Positions 34,892 to 48,759 of a DNA stretch of 54,795 bases are shown piece after piece. Source of the stretch: Rickettsia typhi (GTDB lineage Bacteria; Pseudomonadota; Alphaproteobacteria; Rickettsiales; UBA1997); the NCBI GenBank assembly GCA_945862455.1, contig CAMAXU010000010.1, positions 1-54,795 of the forward strand, given 5' to 3'. Every line of letters starts with the position of its first letter. The first letter of the stretch is position 1. A model generated the notes under the pieces. That model saw nothing but the letters and a program-made list of their open reading frames with translations, had not been told where the DNA came from and did no database searches. The translations under genes and the position numbers were made by a program.

Positions 34892-36277
34892 TTACTCCTC
34901 ATCTTCAATATCACTGCCACCGCCAAGAACTTTGTAAAGGTTAATCAAATTGGCGATATATTCTTTTTTTGCGCTCATTTGATCTTGTTTGGCTGTTAGT
35001 GCTGCAATTTTTATATCTAAAACTGTTAATCCACTCGCAATTCCAGCTTTATGCTGATGTTCATAAATCGATAAAGATTTTTCCCGCGCTTTCAAAACAT
35101 CATTATAAGCTTTTAATTGCTTAATTGCAGCATCTCTTGCCGCCAACTCATTTGATGCTTCGCTAAAAGCGGTTTGAATTGTTTTTTCATATTGTGCGAT
35201 TTCAATTTTTTTCTCGATTTCGGCAACTTTCAAATTAGCAATATTTTTACCACCAGCAAAAATTGGCAGATTAATTTGCGGCGTAAAAACCCAAGTTCTT
35301 GAATCAAATAAACTATTCATTTCGCGCGAAGCATAACCATAGCTTCCAGTTAAAGTAATAGATGGGAAGAATGCCGCACGAGCAGCGCCAATATTGGCAT
35401 TGGTGCTTTTTAAAACATGTTCCGCTTGCTTAATATCTGGTCTTGAAAGTAGGGCATTTGAGGGAACATTATCCAGCAAATCTTCGTTAATTTTTATGTC
35501 GTTAATATCAGTCAATTTTGGTAAAGATTTTTCATCAAAAATTCCGGTTAAAACCATCAGGGCGTTTTTATCTTGAGCAACTAATTTAGCATAATTTTCA
35601 CGAGTAGAAATTGCGGTGGAAAGCAAAGTTTGGGCTAGTAATAAATCCATCGTAGAATCAATGCCATTTCGCAAACGTAATTCTGTATATTTATAGCGCT
35701 GGGTTTGTGCGGCTAAATTTTCTTCGGCCAAATTTAAAATTTCACTATCGAGTAAAAACTGGGCATAAGAATTAGCAGTTTCGCTGATTAAAGCGATTCT
35801 AGTAATATTGCGCGCTTGCCTCGTTGCTAAAAAAGTTTCTAAAGCGGCTTTTTTCAAACTTTGTAATCTACCAAAAAAATCAATTTCGTAAGAAGTGCTA
35901 TTTAAACTAGCGCGAAATTGTTTTTTGGGAGTGAATCCAGCAAAAGCTGTCGGAACTCCTTGTCGCGTCGTATAAGCTGTGGCATTAATTGTAGGAAAAA
36001 GATTAGAGCGAGCAATTGCATGAGCTGCTTTGCTATTTTCAATATTAAGATTGGCGATGCGTAAATCGCGATTATTTTCCAGCGCCAACCTGATTATTCT
36101 TTGTAAATCGGGAGTATCAAAATATTGATCCCAAGAAATTTTGGTGATTTTTTCTTTATTTTTATTTTCTTCTTGAAATGAAACTGGCGCTTTTGGAGTG
36201 ATGTATTTTGGCGCCATAGTGCAAGAAATGAAGGCTGCTAAAGTTACAAATAAAATTGGAAAGTTTTTTGTTTTCAT
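34892..36277 (-). CDS. RND efflux outer-membrane lipoprotein (OprM/NodT type)
   Basis: A TolC-like channel with lipid anchor, 461 residues. The signal MKTKNFPILFVTLAAFISC has a lipobox ending in Cys19, followed by MAPKY..P. Two outer-membrane-factor repeats follow; LRIANLNIENSKAAHAIARS and SRPDIKQAEHVLKSTNANIG are typical of NodT-family proteins, as is the LPIFAGG region. It is the last gene of the three-gene efflux operon, 4 nt after the RND pump. Confidence 0.93.
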   Translation of the reverse strand: MKTKNFPILFVTLAAFISCTMAPKYITPKAPVSFQEENKNKEKITKISWDQYFDTPDLQRIIRLALENNRDLRIANLNIENSKAAHAIARSNLFPTINATAYTTRQGVPTAFAGFTPKKQFRASLNSTSYEIDFFGRLQSLKKAALETFLATRQARNITRIALISETANSYAQFLLDSEILNLAEENLAAQTQRYKYTELRLRNGIDSTMDLLLAQTLLSTAISTRENYAKLVAQDKNALMVLTGIFDEKSLPKLTDINDIKINEDLLDNVPSNALLSRPDIKQAEHVLKSTNANIGAARAAFFPSITLTGSYGYASREMNSLFDSRTWVFTPQINLPIFAGGKNIANLKVAEIEKKIEIAQYEKTIQTAFSEASNELAARDAAIKQLKAYNDVLKAREKSLSIYEHQHKAGIASGLTVLDIKIAALTAKQDQMSAKKEYIANLINLYKVLGGGSDIEDEE

Positions 36278-36281
36278 AAAT

Positions 36282-39200
36282 TTAGGCTTTTTTTCTTACG
36301 GTTTTTTTAGCAAGTCTTTGCACTAAAACGAAAAACATTGGCACAAATAAAGTTGCTACAAATGTAGCGGCGAACATTCCGCCCATTACGCCAATTCCGA
36401 TTGCTCTTTGGCTGGCAGAACCAGCGCCAGTTGCAGTTGCAAGTGGCGTGATGCCAAGCATAAATGCCATTGAAGTCATGATAATTGGGCGGAAACGCAG
36501 TTTGGTTGCGATCAATGTTGCTTCAACCATGTCGTGACCTTCGTCGTAAAGGCTTTTGGCAAATTCTACAATTAGAATCGCGTTCTTGGCTGAAAGTCCA
36601 ATTGTAGTCAAAAGACTAACCTGAAAATAAACGTCATTGCTCATGCCACTAATTTGCGAAGAAATCAAAGCGCCGATAATTCCAAAAGGCACAACCAAAA
36701 TTACTGAAAATGGAATTGACCAGCTTTCATAAAGTGCTGCGAGCGATAAAAAGACCACGATCAAAGAAATTATATAAAGTCCTAAAGTTTGTGAGCCGGA
36801 AGTTTTTTCTTCATAGGAAATTCCTGACCAGGCAAAATCAACTCCTTCGGGAAGAGTTTTGATCATTTTTTCCATTTCATTCATTGCAGTTCCGGTGCTT
36901 ACTCCTGTGATCGCAGCACCTTGAATATTTACCGAAGAAGTTCCGTTAAAACGCTCTAATTTTGGTGAACCAAAAGTCCAACGCGCTGTGGAAAAGCTGC
37001 CAAATGAAACCATTTTTCCATCTTTATTTCTGACATACCATTTTGTGATATCAGTCGGATTCATGCGATATGGCGCGTCAGATTGTAAATAAACTTTTTT
37101 GATCCGGCCTTTATCAAGGAAATCATTAACATAAGTTGAGCCCCAAGCAGTTTGTAAGGTTTGATTGATATCAGAAATTGAAACTCCGAGTGCTGTGGCT
37201 TTTTCAAAATTGATATCAATTTTATATTGCGCCATGTCGTTTAGGCCATTGGGGCGAACGCCGATCAAAAGTGGATTTTTTGCAGAAGCGCCAAGCAGTT
37301 GGTTTCTCGCGCCAATTAAAGCGTTGTGACCAAGTCCGGCTCGATCCAAAAGTTGCAAATCAAAACCGGAAGCATTTCCTAGTTCGCGAATTGGTGGCGG
37401 GAAGAAGGTAAAAACCATGGCATCTTTCATGGTTGAAAGCGCGCCCATAGCGCGACCAGAAATTGCAGCAACTGATTGATCCGATCTTTTGCGAAGGTCC
37501 CAATCTTTTAAACCAATAAAACCAAAACCAGCATTTTGTCCGCGACCAGCAAAGCTAAATCCGGCAATCGTGAATAAGTGATCGATGTTATCTTTTTCTT
37601 TTTCGAGGAAATAATTTTCAACTTTTTTCAAACTTTCAGTTGTGCGCTCCAACGAAGAACCGCTTGGTGTGTTGATCATCAAATACATCATGCCTTGATC
37701 TTCAGTTGGTAAAAATGAAGTTGGCATGCGCATGAATAAAAACACCAAACCGCCAAGCATCACAATATAAATCATGAAAAAGCGATATAATTTGCCGATA
37801 ATTTTATTGGCGCTGTTGGTGTAAAAATTTCTTACTAAATCAAGCTTGATGTTGAAGAAGTTAAAAAATTTATTTTCATTTAAAGAGTGACCTTTTTTAA
37901 CCGGAGTTAAAATTGTAGCGCAAAGCGAAGGAGACAAAATCAATGCTACCAAAACTGAAAGCACCATTGAAGAAACGATGGTAATAGAAAATTGACGATA
38001 AATTGCGCCAGCCGATCCCCCAAAAAATGCCATTGGAATGAATACGGCAGAAAGCACTAAAGCGATGCCAATCAAAGCGCTGGTAATTTGTTTCATTGAT
38101 TTGCGCGTAGCATCGATTGGTGAAAGACCTTCTTCGCTCATAATTCGTTCTACATTTTCAACAACAACAATCGCATCATCAACCAGCAAGCCAATTGCCA
38201 GAACCATCGCAAACATTGTCAGAGTGTTGATCGTAAAACCTAAAGCAAATAAAATTGCGAATGCACCGAGCAAAACTACAGGCACTGCGATGGTTGGAAT
38301 TAAAGTAGCGCGGAAGTTTTGCAAGAAAACCAACATTACTAAAAACACTAGAAAAATTGCTTCCAGTAAAGTTATGAAAACGCCCTTAATTGAAAGTTTA
38401 ATGAATGGCGTTGAGTCATATGGATAAACCACTTTCACCCCTTTTGGCAGGTTTTGAGTTAGTTGATTCATTTTTGATTTTACGGCATCTGCTGTGTCCA
38501 AAGCATTGGCGCCACTAGCTAAAATCACCGCCATTCCCGATGCTGGATGTCTTTTATAACGCGCGCTGGTGCTATAACTTTGCGAACCAAGCTCAACTTT
38601 TGCGACATCTTTTAAACGAACTTGCGCTCCGTTTTTATTAACGCGTAAAATAATTTTTTTGAAATCATCAGTCGTTTTTAATTTTGATTGGGAAGTGATT
38701 GTAGCGTTTAACTGTTGACCTTGCATTGCTGGAAGTCCACCAAGTTGACCAGCAGAAACATCAGCATTTTGTGCTTTAATTGCGGCAATAACATCAGCAG
38801 TTGTAATGCTGTAACCAAAAAGTTTATTTGGGTTAAGCCAAATTCTCATGGCGCGAGGATTGCCAAAAATTGTTACGTTACCAACGCCATTAATACGTGA
38901 AATATTATCTTTAATATCAGTTAATAAAATGTCGCCAAGCACGCTTTCGCTGGTTGAATCATCTTCTGAATAAAGTCCGATCACTACCAAAAAATTATTA
39001 TTCGCTTTTAAAACTCGTACACCTTGTTGTTGAACTTCTTGCGGCAGAAGCGGCATTGCTGCTTGCAATTTATTTTGAACTTGAACCTGAGCAATATCAG
39101 GATTGGTTTTTGGCTCAAAGGTGAGAGTGATCATCACGTTGCCGTCCGAATCGCTTGTCGAGTTGAAATAGCGCAAAGAGTCAATACCAGTAAGGCTTTG

Positions 39201-39398
39201 TTCGATTACTTGGGTTACACTATTTTCCAGAGTTTCGGCAGAAGCGCCGGGCATTGAAGTTGAAATTGAAACTGAAGGTGGTGCGATATTTGGATATTGC
39301 TCAATCGGCATTTTAAGCAGCGATAAGCCACCGGCAAGCATGATGATGATTGCGAGAACCCAAGAAAATATTGGACGATCAATAAAAAAATTGGACAT
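36282..39398 (-). CDS. RND multidrug efflux pump, HAE1/AcrB family
   Basis: The inner-membrane proton-driven pump, 1038 residues with 12 membrane helices. [20 protein letters not shown] is the standard start. Helix 4 has [21 protein letters not shown] with the proton-relay Asp pair, and the second half has [17 protein letters not shown] with the relay Lys. [15 protein letters not shown] and the C-terminal [12 protein letters not shown] fit AcrB/MexB. Substrates cannot be told. The adaptor gene ends 2 nt upstream and the channel gene starts 4 nt downstream, so the tripartite system is complete. Confidence 0.96.
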   Translation of the reverse strand: MSNFFIDRPIFSWVLAIIIMLAGGLSLLKMPIEQYPNIAPPSVSISTSMPGASAETLENSVTQVIEQSLTGIDSLRYFNSTSDSDGNVMITLTFEPKTNPDIAQVQVQNKLQAAMPLLPQEVQQQGVRVLKANNNFLVVIGLYSEDDSTSESVLGDILLTDIKDNISRINGVGNVTIFGNPRAMRIWLNPNKLFGYSITTADVIAAIKAQNADVSAGQLGGLPAMQGQQLNATITSQSKLKTTDDFKKIILRVNKNGAQVRLKDVAKVELGSQSYSTSARYKRHPASGMAVILASGANALDTADAVKSKMNQLTQNLPKGVKVVYPYDSTPFIKLSIKGVFITLLEAIFLVFLVMLVFLQNFRATLIPTIAVPVVLLGAFAILFALGFTINTLTMFAMVLAIGLLVDDAIVVVENVERIMSEEGLSPIDATRKSMKQITSALIGIALVLSAVFIPMAFFGGSAGAIYRQFSITIVSSMVLSVLVALILSPSLCATILTPVKKGHSLNENKFFNFFNIKLDLVRNFYTNSANKIIGKLYRFFMIYIVMLGGLVFLFMRMPTSFLPTEDQGMMYLMINTPSGSSLERTTESLKKVENYFLEKEKDNIDHLFTIAGFSFAGRGQNAGFGFIGLKDWDLRKRSDQSVAAISGRAMGALSTMKDAMVFTFFPPPIRELGNASGFDLQLLDRAGLGHNALIGARNQLLGASAKNPLLIGVRPNGLNDMAQYKIDINFEKATALGVSISDINQTLQTAWGSTYVNDFLDKGRIKKVYLQSDAPYRMNPTDITKWYVRNKDGKMVSFGSFSTARWTFGSPKLERFNGTSSVNIQGAAITGVSTGTAMNEMEKMIKTLPEGVDFAWSGISYEEKTSGSQTLGLYIISLIVVFLSLAALYESWSIPFSVILVVPFGIIGALISSQISGMSNDVYFQVSLLTTIGLSAKNAILIVEFAKSLYDEGHDMVEATLIATKLRFRPIIMTSMAFMLGITPLATATGAGSASQRAIGIGVMGGMFAATFVATLFVPMFFVLVQRLAKKTVRKKA

Positions 39399-39400
39399 GT

Positions 39401-40498
39401 TTATTTTTTTCCCTCGATGCTTGGAACCACTACTTCTACCGGATTTACTTTTGCGCCGTCAGCAATTTTTTGATAACCTTCCAAAATCACAAATTCACCA
39501 TCTTCCAAGCCTTCGATAACAACCCAGTTATCATTATATGTTTGTTCAGCTTTAATTGATCTGGCTTTGGCAATTCCTTCTTTAACCACAAAAACCAACA
39601 AATTACCGTCGGGCGTTCGCGTTGTAGCTTTTTGCGGAACGATAACTGCTTCAATTGGTTTTAAATGTAATTTACCAGTGACAAACATTCCCGGAATTAA
39701 TTTACCGTCTTTATTAGAAAAGATGGCGCGAAGGCGCACAGAATCTGTACTTTCGTCAGCAAAAACTTCTGAAAATTTTAAAGTTCCGCTATTTTTATAA
39801 GTTGGATCATCAGTTAAAACTGTAACTTTAATTTCTTTTTGGTTTTCAAGTTTAAGCATGTCGCGCGTTGGTTGCGCCATATCAACATAAACCGGATCAA
39901 GTTGAGTAATTGTAGTTAAAACATCAGCTTGGTTTTTGGTTACAAGGCGACCTTCGGTAATATTGTTTTTACCAATATATCCTGAAATTGGCGCCATAAC
40001 TTTGGCATAATCCAAATTATTTCCCGCCAGTTCTGCTGTGGCTTTAGCCGATTCGTAAGATGCAACTGCATCATCATATTCTTGCTTACTAACTGCATCA
40101 AGTTCGACTAAATTTTGATAACGTTCTTTTTTCGCTTTCAAAGCTTTAAGATTAGCATCAGCAGTTTGTAGAGCAATTTTATAAACTGTAGGATTAATCT
40201 GATAAAGCTGCTGACCTTCTTTTACAAAAGAACCTTCGATAAATTTTACCTTTCTAATTATGCCATCAACTTGTGGGCGAACTTCTGAAATTCTTAGAGC
40301 TTCAACGCGTCCCGGCAATTCTTGAGTTAGTTGGATTTTTTGTTTTTTAACCGCAACAATATTTACTTCTAAAACATTTGCGTTTGCCTTCATTGCATTT
40401 GTTTGATTGTATTTTGGTTTAAATACTAAAAAAAGCGCCACTGCTAATAAGCAAACAGCAATTATCGACTTCTTGTTTTTTTTGATTTTTTTGCGCAT
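39401..40498 (-). CDS. RND efflux periplasmic adaptor (membrane-fusion protein)
   Basis: Links the RND pump to the outer-membrane channel. The 365 residues begin with basic residues and one membrane helix ([16 protein letters not shown]) with no proper lipobox, so it is probably anchored by the helix. The lipoyl halves are [20 protein letters not shown] and [20 protein letters not shown], separated by a coiled-coil hairpin (about 110-165). The C-terminal part has [19 protein letters not shown]. It is the first gene of the operon. Confidence 0.94.
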   Translation of the reverse strand: MRKKIKKNKKSIIAVCLLAVALFLVFKPKYNQTNAMKANANVLEVNIVAVKKQKIQLTQELPGRVEALRISEVRPQVDGIIRKVKFIEGSFVKEGQQLYQINPTVYKIALQTADANLKALKAKKERYQNLVELDAVSKQEYDDAVASYESAKATAELAGNNLDYAKVMAPISGYIGKNNITEGRLVTKNQADVLTTITQLDPVYVDMAQPTRDMLKLENQKEIKVTVLTDDPTYKNSGTLKFSEVFADESTDSVRLRAIFSNKDGKLIPGMFVTGKLHLKPIEAVIVPQKATTRTPDGNLLVFVVKEGIAKARSIKAEQTYNDNWVVIEGLEDGEFVILEGYQKIADGAKVNPVEVVVPSIEGKK

Positions 40499-40571
40499 AG
40501 ATTTTGAAAAAAGAAAATGAATTTATTTTGTAAAGCTATCTTTTGGCACTAGGTGATTCAATATCTATTTT

Positions 40572-40994
40572 TTACAAAAACCTTTCTTTCAATTTCACCA
40601 TTTCCAAACAAACACCAGCTGCAAAACCGCCTTTATTTTTTTGCTTTGGATCGGCTCTTACAATAGCTTGAGCTTCATTTTCAGTTGTAATAATTCCATA
40701 ACCAATCGCCAGTTTTTCTCTAAAGCCTAATTCATTCAAACCGCGTGCGCTTTCGAGACAAACATAATCATAATGCGTAGTTTCGCCGCGAATTACACAG
40801 CCGAGCGCAACATAGCCGGCATATTTTTTACTAGTTTCAGCAAAGGCGATTGCAGTAGGAATTTCAAAAGCTCCGGACAATGTCACGATTTCATATTCAT
40901 GACCCGCAGCTTTCAACTTTTTAATTGCACCGTCCAAAAGCAGTGCAGAAATTTTTTCGTAAAAAACAGCTTGAACAATCAGAATTTTTTTCAT
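40572..40994 (-). CDS. ribH: 6,7-dimethyl-8-ribityllumazine synthase
   Basis: RibH condenses the ribitylamino-uracil with a C4 phosphate in riboflavin synthesis. The start is taken at ATG 40994 (MKKILIVQAVFYEKIS), which gives 140 residues, normal for the family. A longer reading upstream adds 40 unlike residues and overlaps the divergent gene. SGAFEIPTA (40-48) and GCVIRGETTHYDYVC (65-79, catalytic His74) are signatures, with the phosphate-binding ANxK-like region absent in this short C-terminal stretch (KQKNKGGFAAGVCLEM). Other rib genes are not in the window. Confidence 0.93.
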   Translation of the reverse strand: MKKILIVQAVFYEKISALLLDGAIKKLKAAGHEYEIVTLSGAFEIPTAIAFAETSKKYAGYVALGCVIRGETTHYDYVCLESARGLNELGFREKLAIGYGIITTENEAQAIVRADPKQKNKGGFAAGVCLEMVKLKERFL

Positions 40995-41058
40995 TGTGTT
41001 TGAGGATTTTTTTAAAGAGAATTTATCACACAAATCATTCTTAATTTTCATTTGATAA

Positions 41059-43868
<2,810 letters not shown>

Positions 43869-43875
43869 TTCAATT

Positions 43876-45258
43876 ATGTTTCAGATATTTTTCATTACTA
43901 TTTACTTTGTTTTTTGCTCGTCGCTTCATGCTGCCCAAGGAACTAACAATAGCAAAACTCTGCAAAGCATGGAAGAAATGTTTGAAGATTTGAAAGCGAA
44001 AAAAGCAGCGCTGGAGCCGTTTGATCCTAAAAAAGTTAAAATTGATGTCGAATCTTTAGGGCTTGATGATCTTGATAAAAAAACTGAAACGGAAAAGCAG
44101 GAAGTAGCAGAGCCAGCAATAAAAAATCCGCCTGAAACTAAGATTGCCGAAACAAAAGAACCAAAAATTAAGGAATTGCCAGCGGTGATTGCGACCCCAA
44201 CGATTCCGGATAAAGCAAATATAAAATCAGATCCGATTATTCCAGCAGCTGAATCAAGTAAAGTTGGAGCGATTATTAATAAAGTTCAAAGCCTGAGTCC
44301 AATTTCCAAAATTCAAAATTTCTTAAATAAAAAATCTAATAAACCTGAAGAAGAAACTATTGTTGCGCCGGAAAAATTACAAAAATCTAAGACTGAAAAA
44401 TATATTAATTCTGCTAAAAAACAGAATTTAAAAAAACGGCTGGCTGCTGAAAAGCAAGAGAAATTAAATGAGAAAAAGCGTGAAGAAAAATTAAAAAAAC
44501 TTCAAGATTTGCGGGAGAAATATTTAATTCAAATCGAGAAAAATTCTTCGCAATTATCGGATGAAGATTTTGATGAAAGTGATCAAAAAATAGTTCCGCG
44601 TCCAAAAGAAATTAATCGTTTTGTTAGCGATGAATTGCCGGCGCCACCAGTTTTAAATTATTATCGCACGGCGGACAATCTTCATATTCCTCTAATTCCA
44701 ACCATTCGAGAAAAAATCGAAGTTTTATTTAACGCCATCTCTTCTGGCAGTGTTTCATATTTCAACAGCGCTTATAGAGATGTAGAAAATTCGAACATAA
44801 GAAACCAAAATGGTGACACTATCTTAACTTATTCTGTACTTTTACAAAAACCAGCTATCATAGCTTCAGTACTTGCTAAAGGCGCTGATCCAAATCTGTC
44901 AAGCGGTCTTGGATATACCCCGATTGATATTGCAATTGAAATGCTTGATATAAAAGCACTCGAACTATTAATCGATAACAAGGCTGATCCCAAATATATT
45001 GATGCTTTTGGCAGAACTTATTTGATGCATGCATCTCGTCTTGGTTTTTTGCCGGCGGTTGAATTGTTTGTTTCTAAAGGTGTTGATATTAATGCAATGG
45101 ATAATGACGGATTTACTGCGCTTTCAATTGCATATCGCCACAAAAAAGAAATTGTAGTAAAATATCTTTTACAAAATGGTGCGAAAACTTGGATTGAAAA
45201 ACCTTATGAACCAGGTAATCAATCTTTGATTAAAGAGTTAGAAAATCGCTGGAATTAA
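43876..45258 (+). CDS. Exported ankyrin-repeat protein with Lys/Glu-rich linker
   Basis: The start is taken at ATG 43876 because it opens a clean signal peptide (MFQIFFITIYFVFCSSLHAA); a GTG at 43846 would lie inside yidD. Of 460 residues, about 25-300 are a charged Lys/Glu/Pro linker with probable coiled coil (EKQEKLNEKKREEKLKKL). About four ankyrin repeats follow at 307-440 (NGDTILTYSVLLQKPAIIAS; GYTPIDIAIEMLDIKALELL; GRTYLMHASRLGFLPAVELF; GFTALSIAYRHKKEIVVKYL). It is a periplasmic or secreted protein-binding factor by inference. It is the first of three consecutive ankyrin-type genes. Confidence 0.82.
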   Translation: MFQIFFITIYFVFCSSLHAAQGTNNSKTLQSMEEMFEDLKAKKAALEPFDPKKVKIDVESLGLDDLDKKTETEKQEVAEPAIKNPPETKIAETKEPKIKELPAVIATPTIPDKANIKSDPIIPAAESSKVGAIINKVQSLSPISKIQNFLNKKSNKPEEETIVAPEKLQKSKTEKYINSAKKQNLKKRLAAEKQEKLNEKKREEKLKKLQDLREKYLIQIEKNSSQLSDEDFDESDQKIVPRPKEINRFVSDELPAPPVLNYYRTADNLHIPLIPTIREKIEVLFNAISSGSVSYFNSAYRDVENSNIRNQNGDTILTYSVLLQKPAIIASVLAKGADPNLSSGLGYTPIDIAIEMLDIKALELLIDNKADPKYIDAFGRTYLMHASRLGFLPAVELFVSKGVDINAMDNDGFTALSIAYRHKKEIVVKYLLQNGAKTWIEKPYEPGNQSLIKELENRWN

Positions 45259-45307
45259 CGTTTTCAAGTTCTAAATAAGTTTTTATAATAAAATAAAAGT
45301 TTACAAA

Positions 45308-46750
45308 ATGACTAAGAAAAATTTTGCTAAAAAAAGCCTGTTACTGCTTGGAACTTGTTGCGTTGCCTTAACAATTTTTTTCAGCAGTGAATCAATCCGA
45401 GCCCAAATTCAAGGGCTTTATGACAATTCAAATAATCAATTTGTTGGTGTTAGCGCTTTGATGTCAGCAGTTACAAATAATGACATAACCGGCGTAAAAT
45501 TTTTCAGCAAAGCGGGAAGGGCGACGGTAAATCAAAAAAATGTTGGTGGTGCAACCGCATTACATATGGCTTGCCGCGAAAAAAATTTTGAAATCGTAAA
45601 AATTTTAGTGGAAAATGAAGCTGACATAAATGCCGTTGATAATGAAGGCTGGACTCCTCTAATGCGCGGTGCTTTGGCTGGTGACAAGGATATTGTAGAT
45701 TTGCTTTTAGTTAAAGGAGCGCAAGCAAGCAGCATTAATTCATCAGGTGAATCAACAATTATTCATGCTACAATTTCTGACTGTTCAGACTGTTTAAGCT
45801 CAATGTTTGAAAAATATAATTTCATCAAATTGATGGATGCAAGATTGTTGAAAGAGCAATTGACAGAAGCTTTCGTTATCGCAAGAAATCGCGAAAATCA
45901 GCCAGCTCAAGTTATTCTTGAAGCTTATCTTGATCGCGCTGTAAAAATGGACTCATTTATCGAATCTGATACTAGCGCTTTAACTGCAGTTCAATCACAA
46001 AGAATTTTTAATTTTTCTTCTCAAGAAGGTAAATCACAGCAGTTTAAAGAAGTGATTCCGATGATTGCTAAAAGATCTCCTTCTACCGCAATTGTAACTA
46101 AAAGATTTAAATTAGTTTCAGGCGAAGATGGAAAGTCGCTTCACGATTATAGCGAAGAAAATCCAAATGCGATTTCAATTGAGAAGCAAGGTAGCGCAAA
46201 AAATTATAGCGCGGTTAGATATAAACTCTTAGCACCAGCTGCAGCGTCTAATTCAGAAGTTTTTAAAAATGCTGTAACCAGCGACCAAATTAAAAAAAGC
46301 AACCGAATAATTTATTTACTAAAAACTCCAATTGGCGACAAGTCCGAAGTTACAAAAACTGCCGCAGCGGCTAATTCAGAAGTTTTTAAAAATGCCGCAA
46401 CCAACAACCAAATTAAAAAAAACAATCAAACAATTTATTTACTAAAAACTCCAACTGGCGATAAATCTGAAGTTGCAAAAACTGCTGCAGCTCAACAATT
46501 TGTTGCTCCGGCAGCAAAGGCAACTAAAGAAGAAACTTCAAAATCTTCATCTTTTAAATTTAGTAAAGGTGAAGCAGGGAAGGTTGTAAAACACAAAAAA
46601 CCAAAAAAACCAGTTTTTCCAGTTCCAACTTCACAACCAATTGTAGTTGCTCCAGCTGCTCAAATTTTAACGCCAGAATCTTTAGCAGCTCCTGTTTTAT
46701 CAAATGACGACAAATCAATAGTTATCGATTTGTCGAACTCATCTAAATAA
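45308..46750 (+). CDS. Exported ankyrin-repeat protein with 41-residue tandem duplication
   Basis: The 480 residues begin with a signal peptide (to about residue 32, SIRAQ). Ankyrin repeats span about 48-150 (GGATALHMACREKNFEIVKI; GWTPLMRGALAGDKDIVDLL; GESTIIHATISD). A linker follows, then two copies of a 41-residue unit containing NSEVFKNA..QIKK.N..IYLLKTP.GDKSEV.KTAAA at about 312-393, and a Pro/Lys/Ala-rich tail (KHKKPKKPVFPVPTSQP). The tail resembles cell-envelope spanning linkers. It starts 49 nt after the previous ankyrin gene. Function unknown; a role in the envelope or host interaction is inferred. Confidence 0.8.
   Translation: MTKKNFAKKSLLLLGTCCVALTIFFSSESIRAQIQGLYDNSNNQFVGVSALMSAVTNNDITGVKFFSKAGRATVNQKNVGGATALHMACREKNFEIVKILVENEADINAVDNEGWTPLMRGALAGDKDIVDLLLVKGAQASSINSSGESTIIHATISDCSDCLSSMFEKYNFIKLMDARLLKEQLTEAFVIARNRENQPAQVILEAYLDRAVKMDSFIESDTSALTAVQSQRIFNFSSQEGKSQQFKEVIPMIAKRSPSTAIVTKRFKLVSGEDGKSLHDYSEENPNAISIEKQGSAKNYSAVRYKLLAPAAASNSEVFKNAVTSDQIKKSNRIIYLLKTPIGDKSEVTKTAAAANSEVFKNAATNNQIKKNNQTIYLLKTPTGDKSEVAKTAAAQQFVAPAAKATKEETSKSSSFKFSKGEAGKVVKHKKPKKPVFPVPTSQPIVVAPAAQILTPESLAAPVLSNDDKSIVIDLSNSSK
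46241..46486 (+). repeat. In-frame tandem duplication, 123-bp units
   Basis: Units 46241-46363 and 46364-46486 begin GCAGCG(T/G)CTAATTCAGAAG and stay in frame at 41 codons each. They differ at scattered sites, so the duplication is not brand new. A third start (GCTGCAGCT) follows. Confidence 0.8.
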
Positions 46751-47019
46751 TAAATTTTACAAATTAAAAAAATGGCGACTCAAGCCTCATTTTAATCAAC
46801 TACCCACGCAACCTGAAGATGCTGGCTTATCAAATGGAATTTTTCATTAATTCTCCGCTGCAAAACTTAGGAAATAGCTACAATGCGAAAAAGATGTCAA
46901 ATTACAAAATTCTACTTTTTTAATCTTAAATAAAAAAAAGCTTGTACCGATAAAAAAAGATTTTATCTAGGTAAGATTCCACAACCTCAGGTTTATTTTT
47001 TTAAAATAAAATCAATCAA
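46751..47019. other. Non-coding gap between ankyrin-type genes
   Basis: 269 nt of AT-rich DNA. I see no gene, clear promoter or hairpin with a U-tract in it. Confidence 0.4.
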
Positions 47020-48759
47020 ATGTCCAAACAAGAATTTCAGGCAGCAAGCGAAAATTTTTCCGAAATAATCTCAGATGCAATTATAAAAAATAATGACGAG
47101 CTTCTGATTGAGACAATCGATAATAATAGAAATGAAATCGACAAAATCACTGATCACAAACTTTTACTAAATCTGGCTGTTAGTAAAAAATCTACTCACA
47201 CCTTCGCCCTTTTAATTGATTACGGTTTTGATCCTACAAAAGGCTTTAGCTCCACTCCAAATCCAGTAGCATTTGCTGCAAAAACACAAGGTTATGACTT
47301 TTTATCACGTTACTGCGAAACGATATCAAAAGCATTTGATCCTGAGCTAAAATTGGTAGAATGCCTAATAAATGAAAAAGATGATCAAGGCAAAAATGCT
47401 TTAAGCTATGCACTTGAAGGTAGATCTTATCTGGGAGCTGTTCGATTTTTAATCGATAATGGCGCAGATATTACTGAAAATTTTTTACATAATGCAAAAC
47501 TTGCAATCGAGAATAGGCATGTAAAAACTCTAGAGCTTATGATGAGGAGTAATGATGGCAAAGTAACTGAAGATCAATTATCAGAACTCAGTAAGCACGC
47601 CAAAGAACATAATAACCACATTACTCAGAACGTATTTGCAGTTTATGCAAAAAAACATGGATTCAATGAGGTAAAGAAAAAAATTGATTCTGCCATTGAT
47701 TATCACAGGAAGAATCAAGGTAGCAGTACCGATATTTTTGAGATATGTCGCAAAGGAAGTTTGGAAGATTTAGAATTCTTGCTAGAGGTTCTTAAAGTAA
47801 GAGATGAAAAACTTTTTATTAACAACCCTGATTTTCCAGAGCAAAATTATGATAGTGATGGTAACTCAGCTCTTTTTCATGCGCTAAATAATAATTGCTA
47901 CGATCTTTTGGTATCTAGATTGCTTGATGAAGGAGCTATTATAACTAATTTAACGACTAGAGAAGAGTTAATCGATGACGCACTAACTTTTTGCATCCTT
48001 AAAAAAGAGCCAAAAACTTTGGCGACTATTCTTAAGTCCCAAAATCTTGATATAATGGATCAAGAAGAATTATTGCTGGGACATCAAAAATTCAGTAAAA
48101 TCGTTGAAGAAATGCTGTCTTCTGAAAATTCAAATGCGGTAATTGTTGAGTCTTTTTTTACTAATATTTCTGATTTTCGCTTAAGAAATATGGAGGAAGA
48201 AACCTTAGTTAATTTAGTAAAAAAATCTTTAGAATATGCTCCAGAAGCTGCGGCAGAAAAACTAAGAAAATCTTTTTCCAAAGCCGTTGAAGATTCTTCT
48301 CTAAAATTTGTTGAAATTATTTTAAAAAATTTTTCTAAGTCAGATTTAACAACTTCGTCCGAACAAAAACCAAGCTCTAGAAAAAGCACTCGACCAATCA
48401 ATGAAGAAAGAATCGGTTTGCTCGAAACTAAAGCTGCTCCATCATTTTATGATGCAAATGCTGAGATCGAAATGACTAGATCAAATAATTCATTGCAGCA
48501 AATTACTTGTGACGAATTATTTGAAACAGCCCTAAAAAAGATAAATACCAATTCACAAAGTCACAATGAATCAGATCATCCCAGAGAAATCTTGATTCTG
48601 CTTTTAAAAAAAGGCATTGAACCTAGCGATAAGGGCAAAATGGCTCGAGTTCTTGAGGAAATTGGAATAACAGAACAAGACTATAAAAGCCCAAGCCAAT
48701 CTATTTGTGCAAAATTTTGTTCAGTGTTTTCTAACGCGCTGAACATTTTTGGCAGGTAA
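47020..48759 (+). CDS. Large cytosolic ankyrin-like protein, candidate effector
   Basis: The 579 residues have no signal peptide. Degenerate ankyrin-like units are visible: HKLLLNLAVSKKSTHTFALLIDYGFDP (about 50-75), GKNALSYALEGRSYLGAVRFLIDNGADI (about 124-151), and DGNSALFHALNNNCYDLLVSRLLDEGA (about 285-311). The C-terminal third is polar and Ser-rich. Unlike its two neighbours it lacks an export signal, so it is either intracellular or exported by a signal-peptide-independent secretion system. That it is a host-directed effector is inferred only from the architecture and lineage. Confidence 0.72.
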   Translation: MSKQEFQAASENFSEIISDAIIKNNDELLIETIDNNRNEIDKITDHKLLLNLAVSKKSTHTFALLIDYGFDPTKGFSSTPNPVAFAAKTQGYDFLSRYCETISKAFDPELKLVECLINEKDDQGKNALSYALEGRSYLGAVRFLIDNGADITENFLHNAKLAIENRHVKTLELMMRSNDGKVTEDQLSELSKHAKEHNNHITQNVFAVYAKKHGFNEVKKKIDSAIDYHRKNQGSSTDIFEICRKGSLEDLEFLLEVLKVRDEKLFINNPDFPEQNYDSDGNSALFHALNNNCYDLLVSRLLDEGAIITNLTTREELIDDALTFCILKKEPKTLATILKSQNLDIMDQEELLLGHQKFSKIVEEMLSSENSNAVIVESFFTNISDFRLRNMEEETLVNLVKKSLEYAPEAAAEKLRKSFSKAVEDSSLKFVEIILKNFSKSDLTTSSEQKPSSRKSTRPINEERIGLLETKAAPSFYDANAEIEMTRSNNSLQQITCDELFETALKKINTNSQSHNESDHPREILILLLKKGIEPSDKGKMARVLEEIGITEQDYKSPSQSICAKFCSVFSNALNIFGR

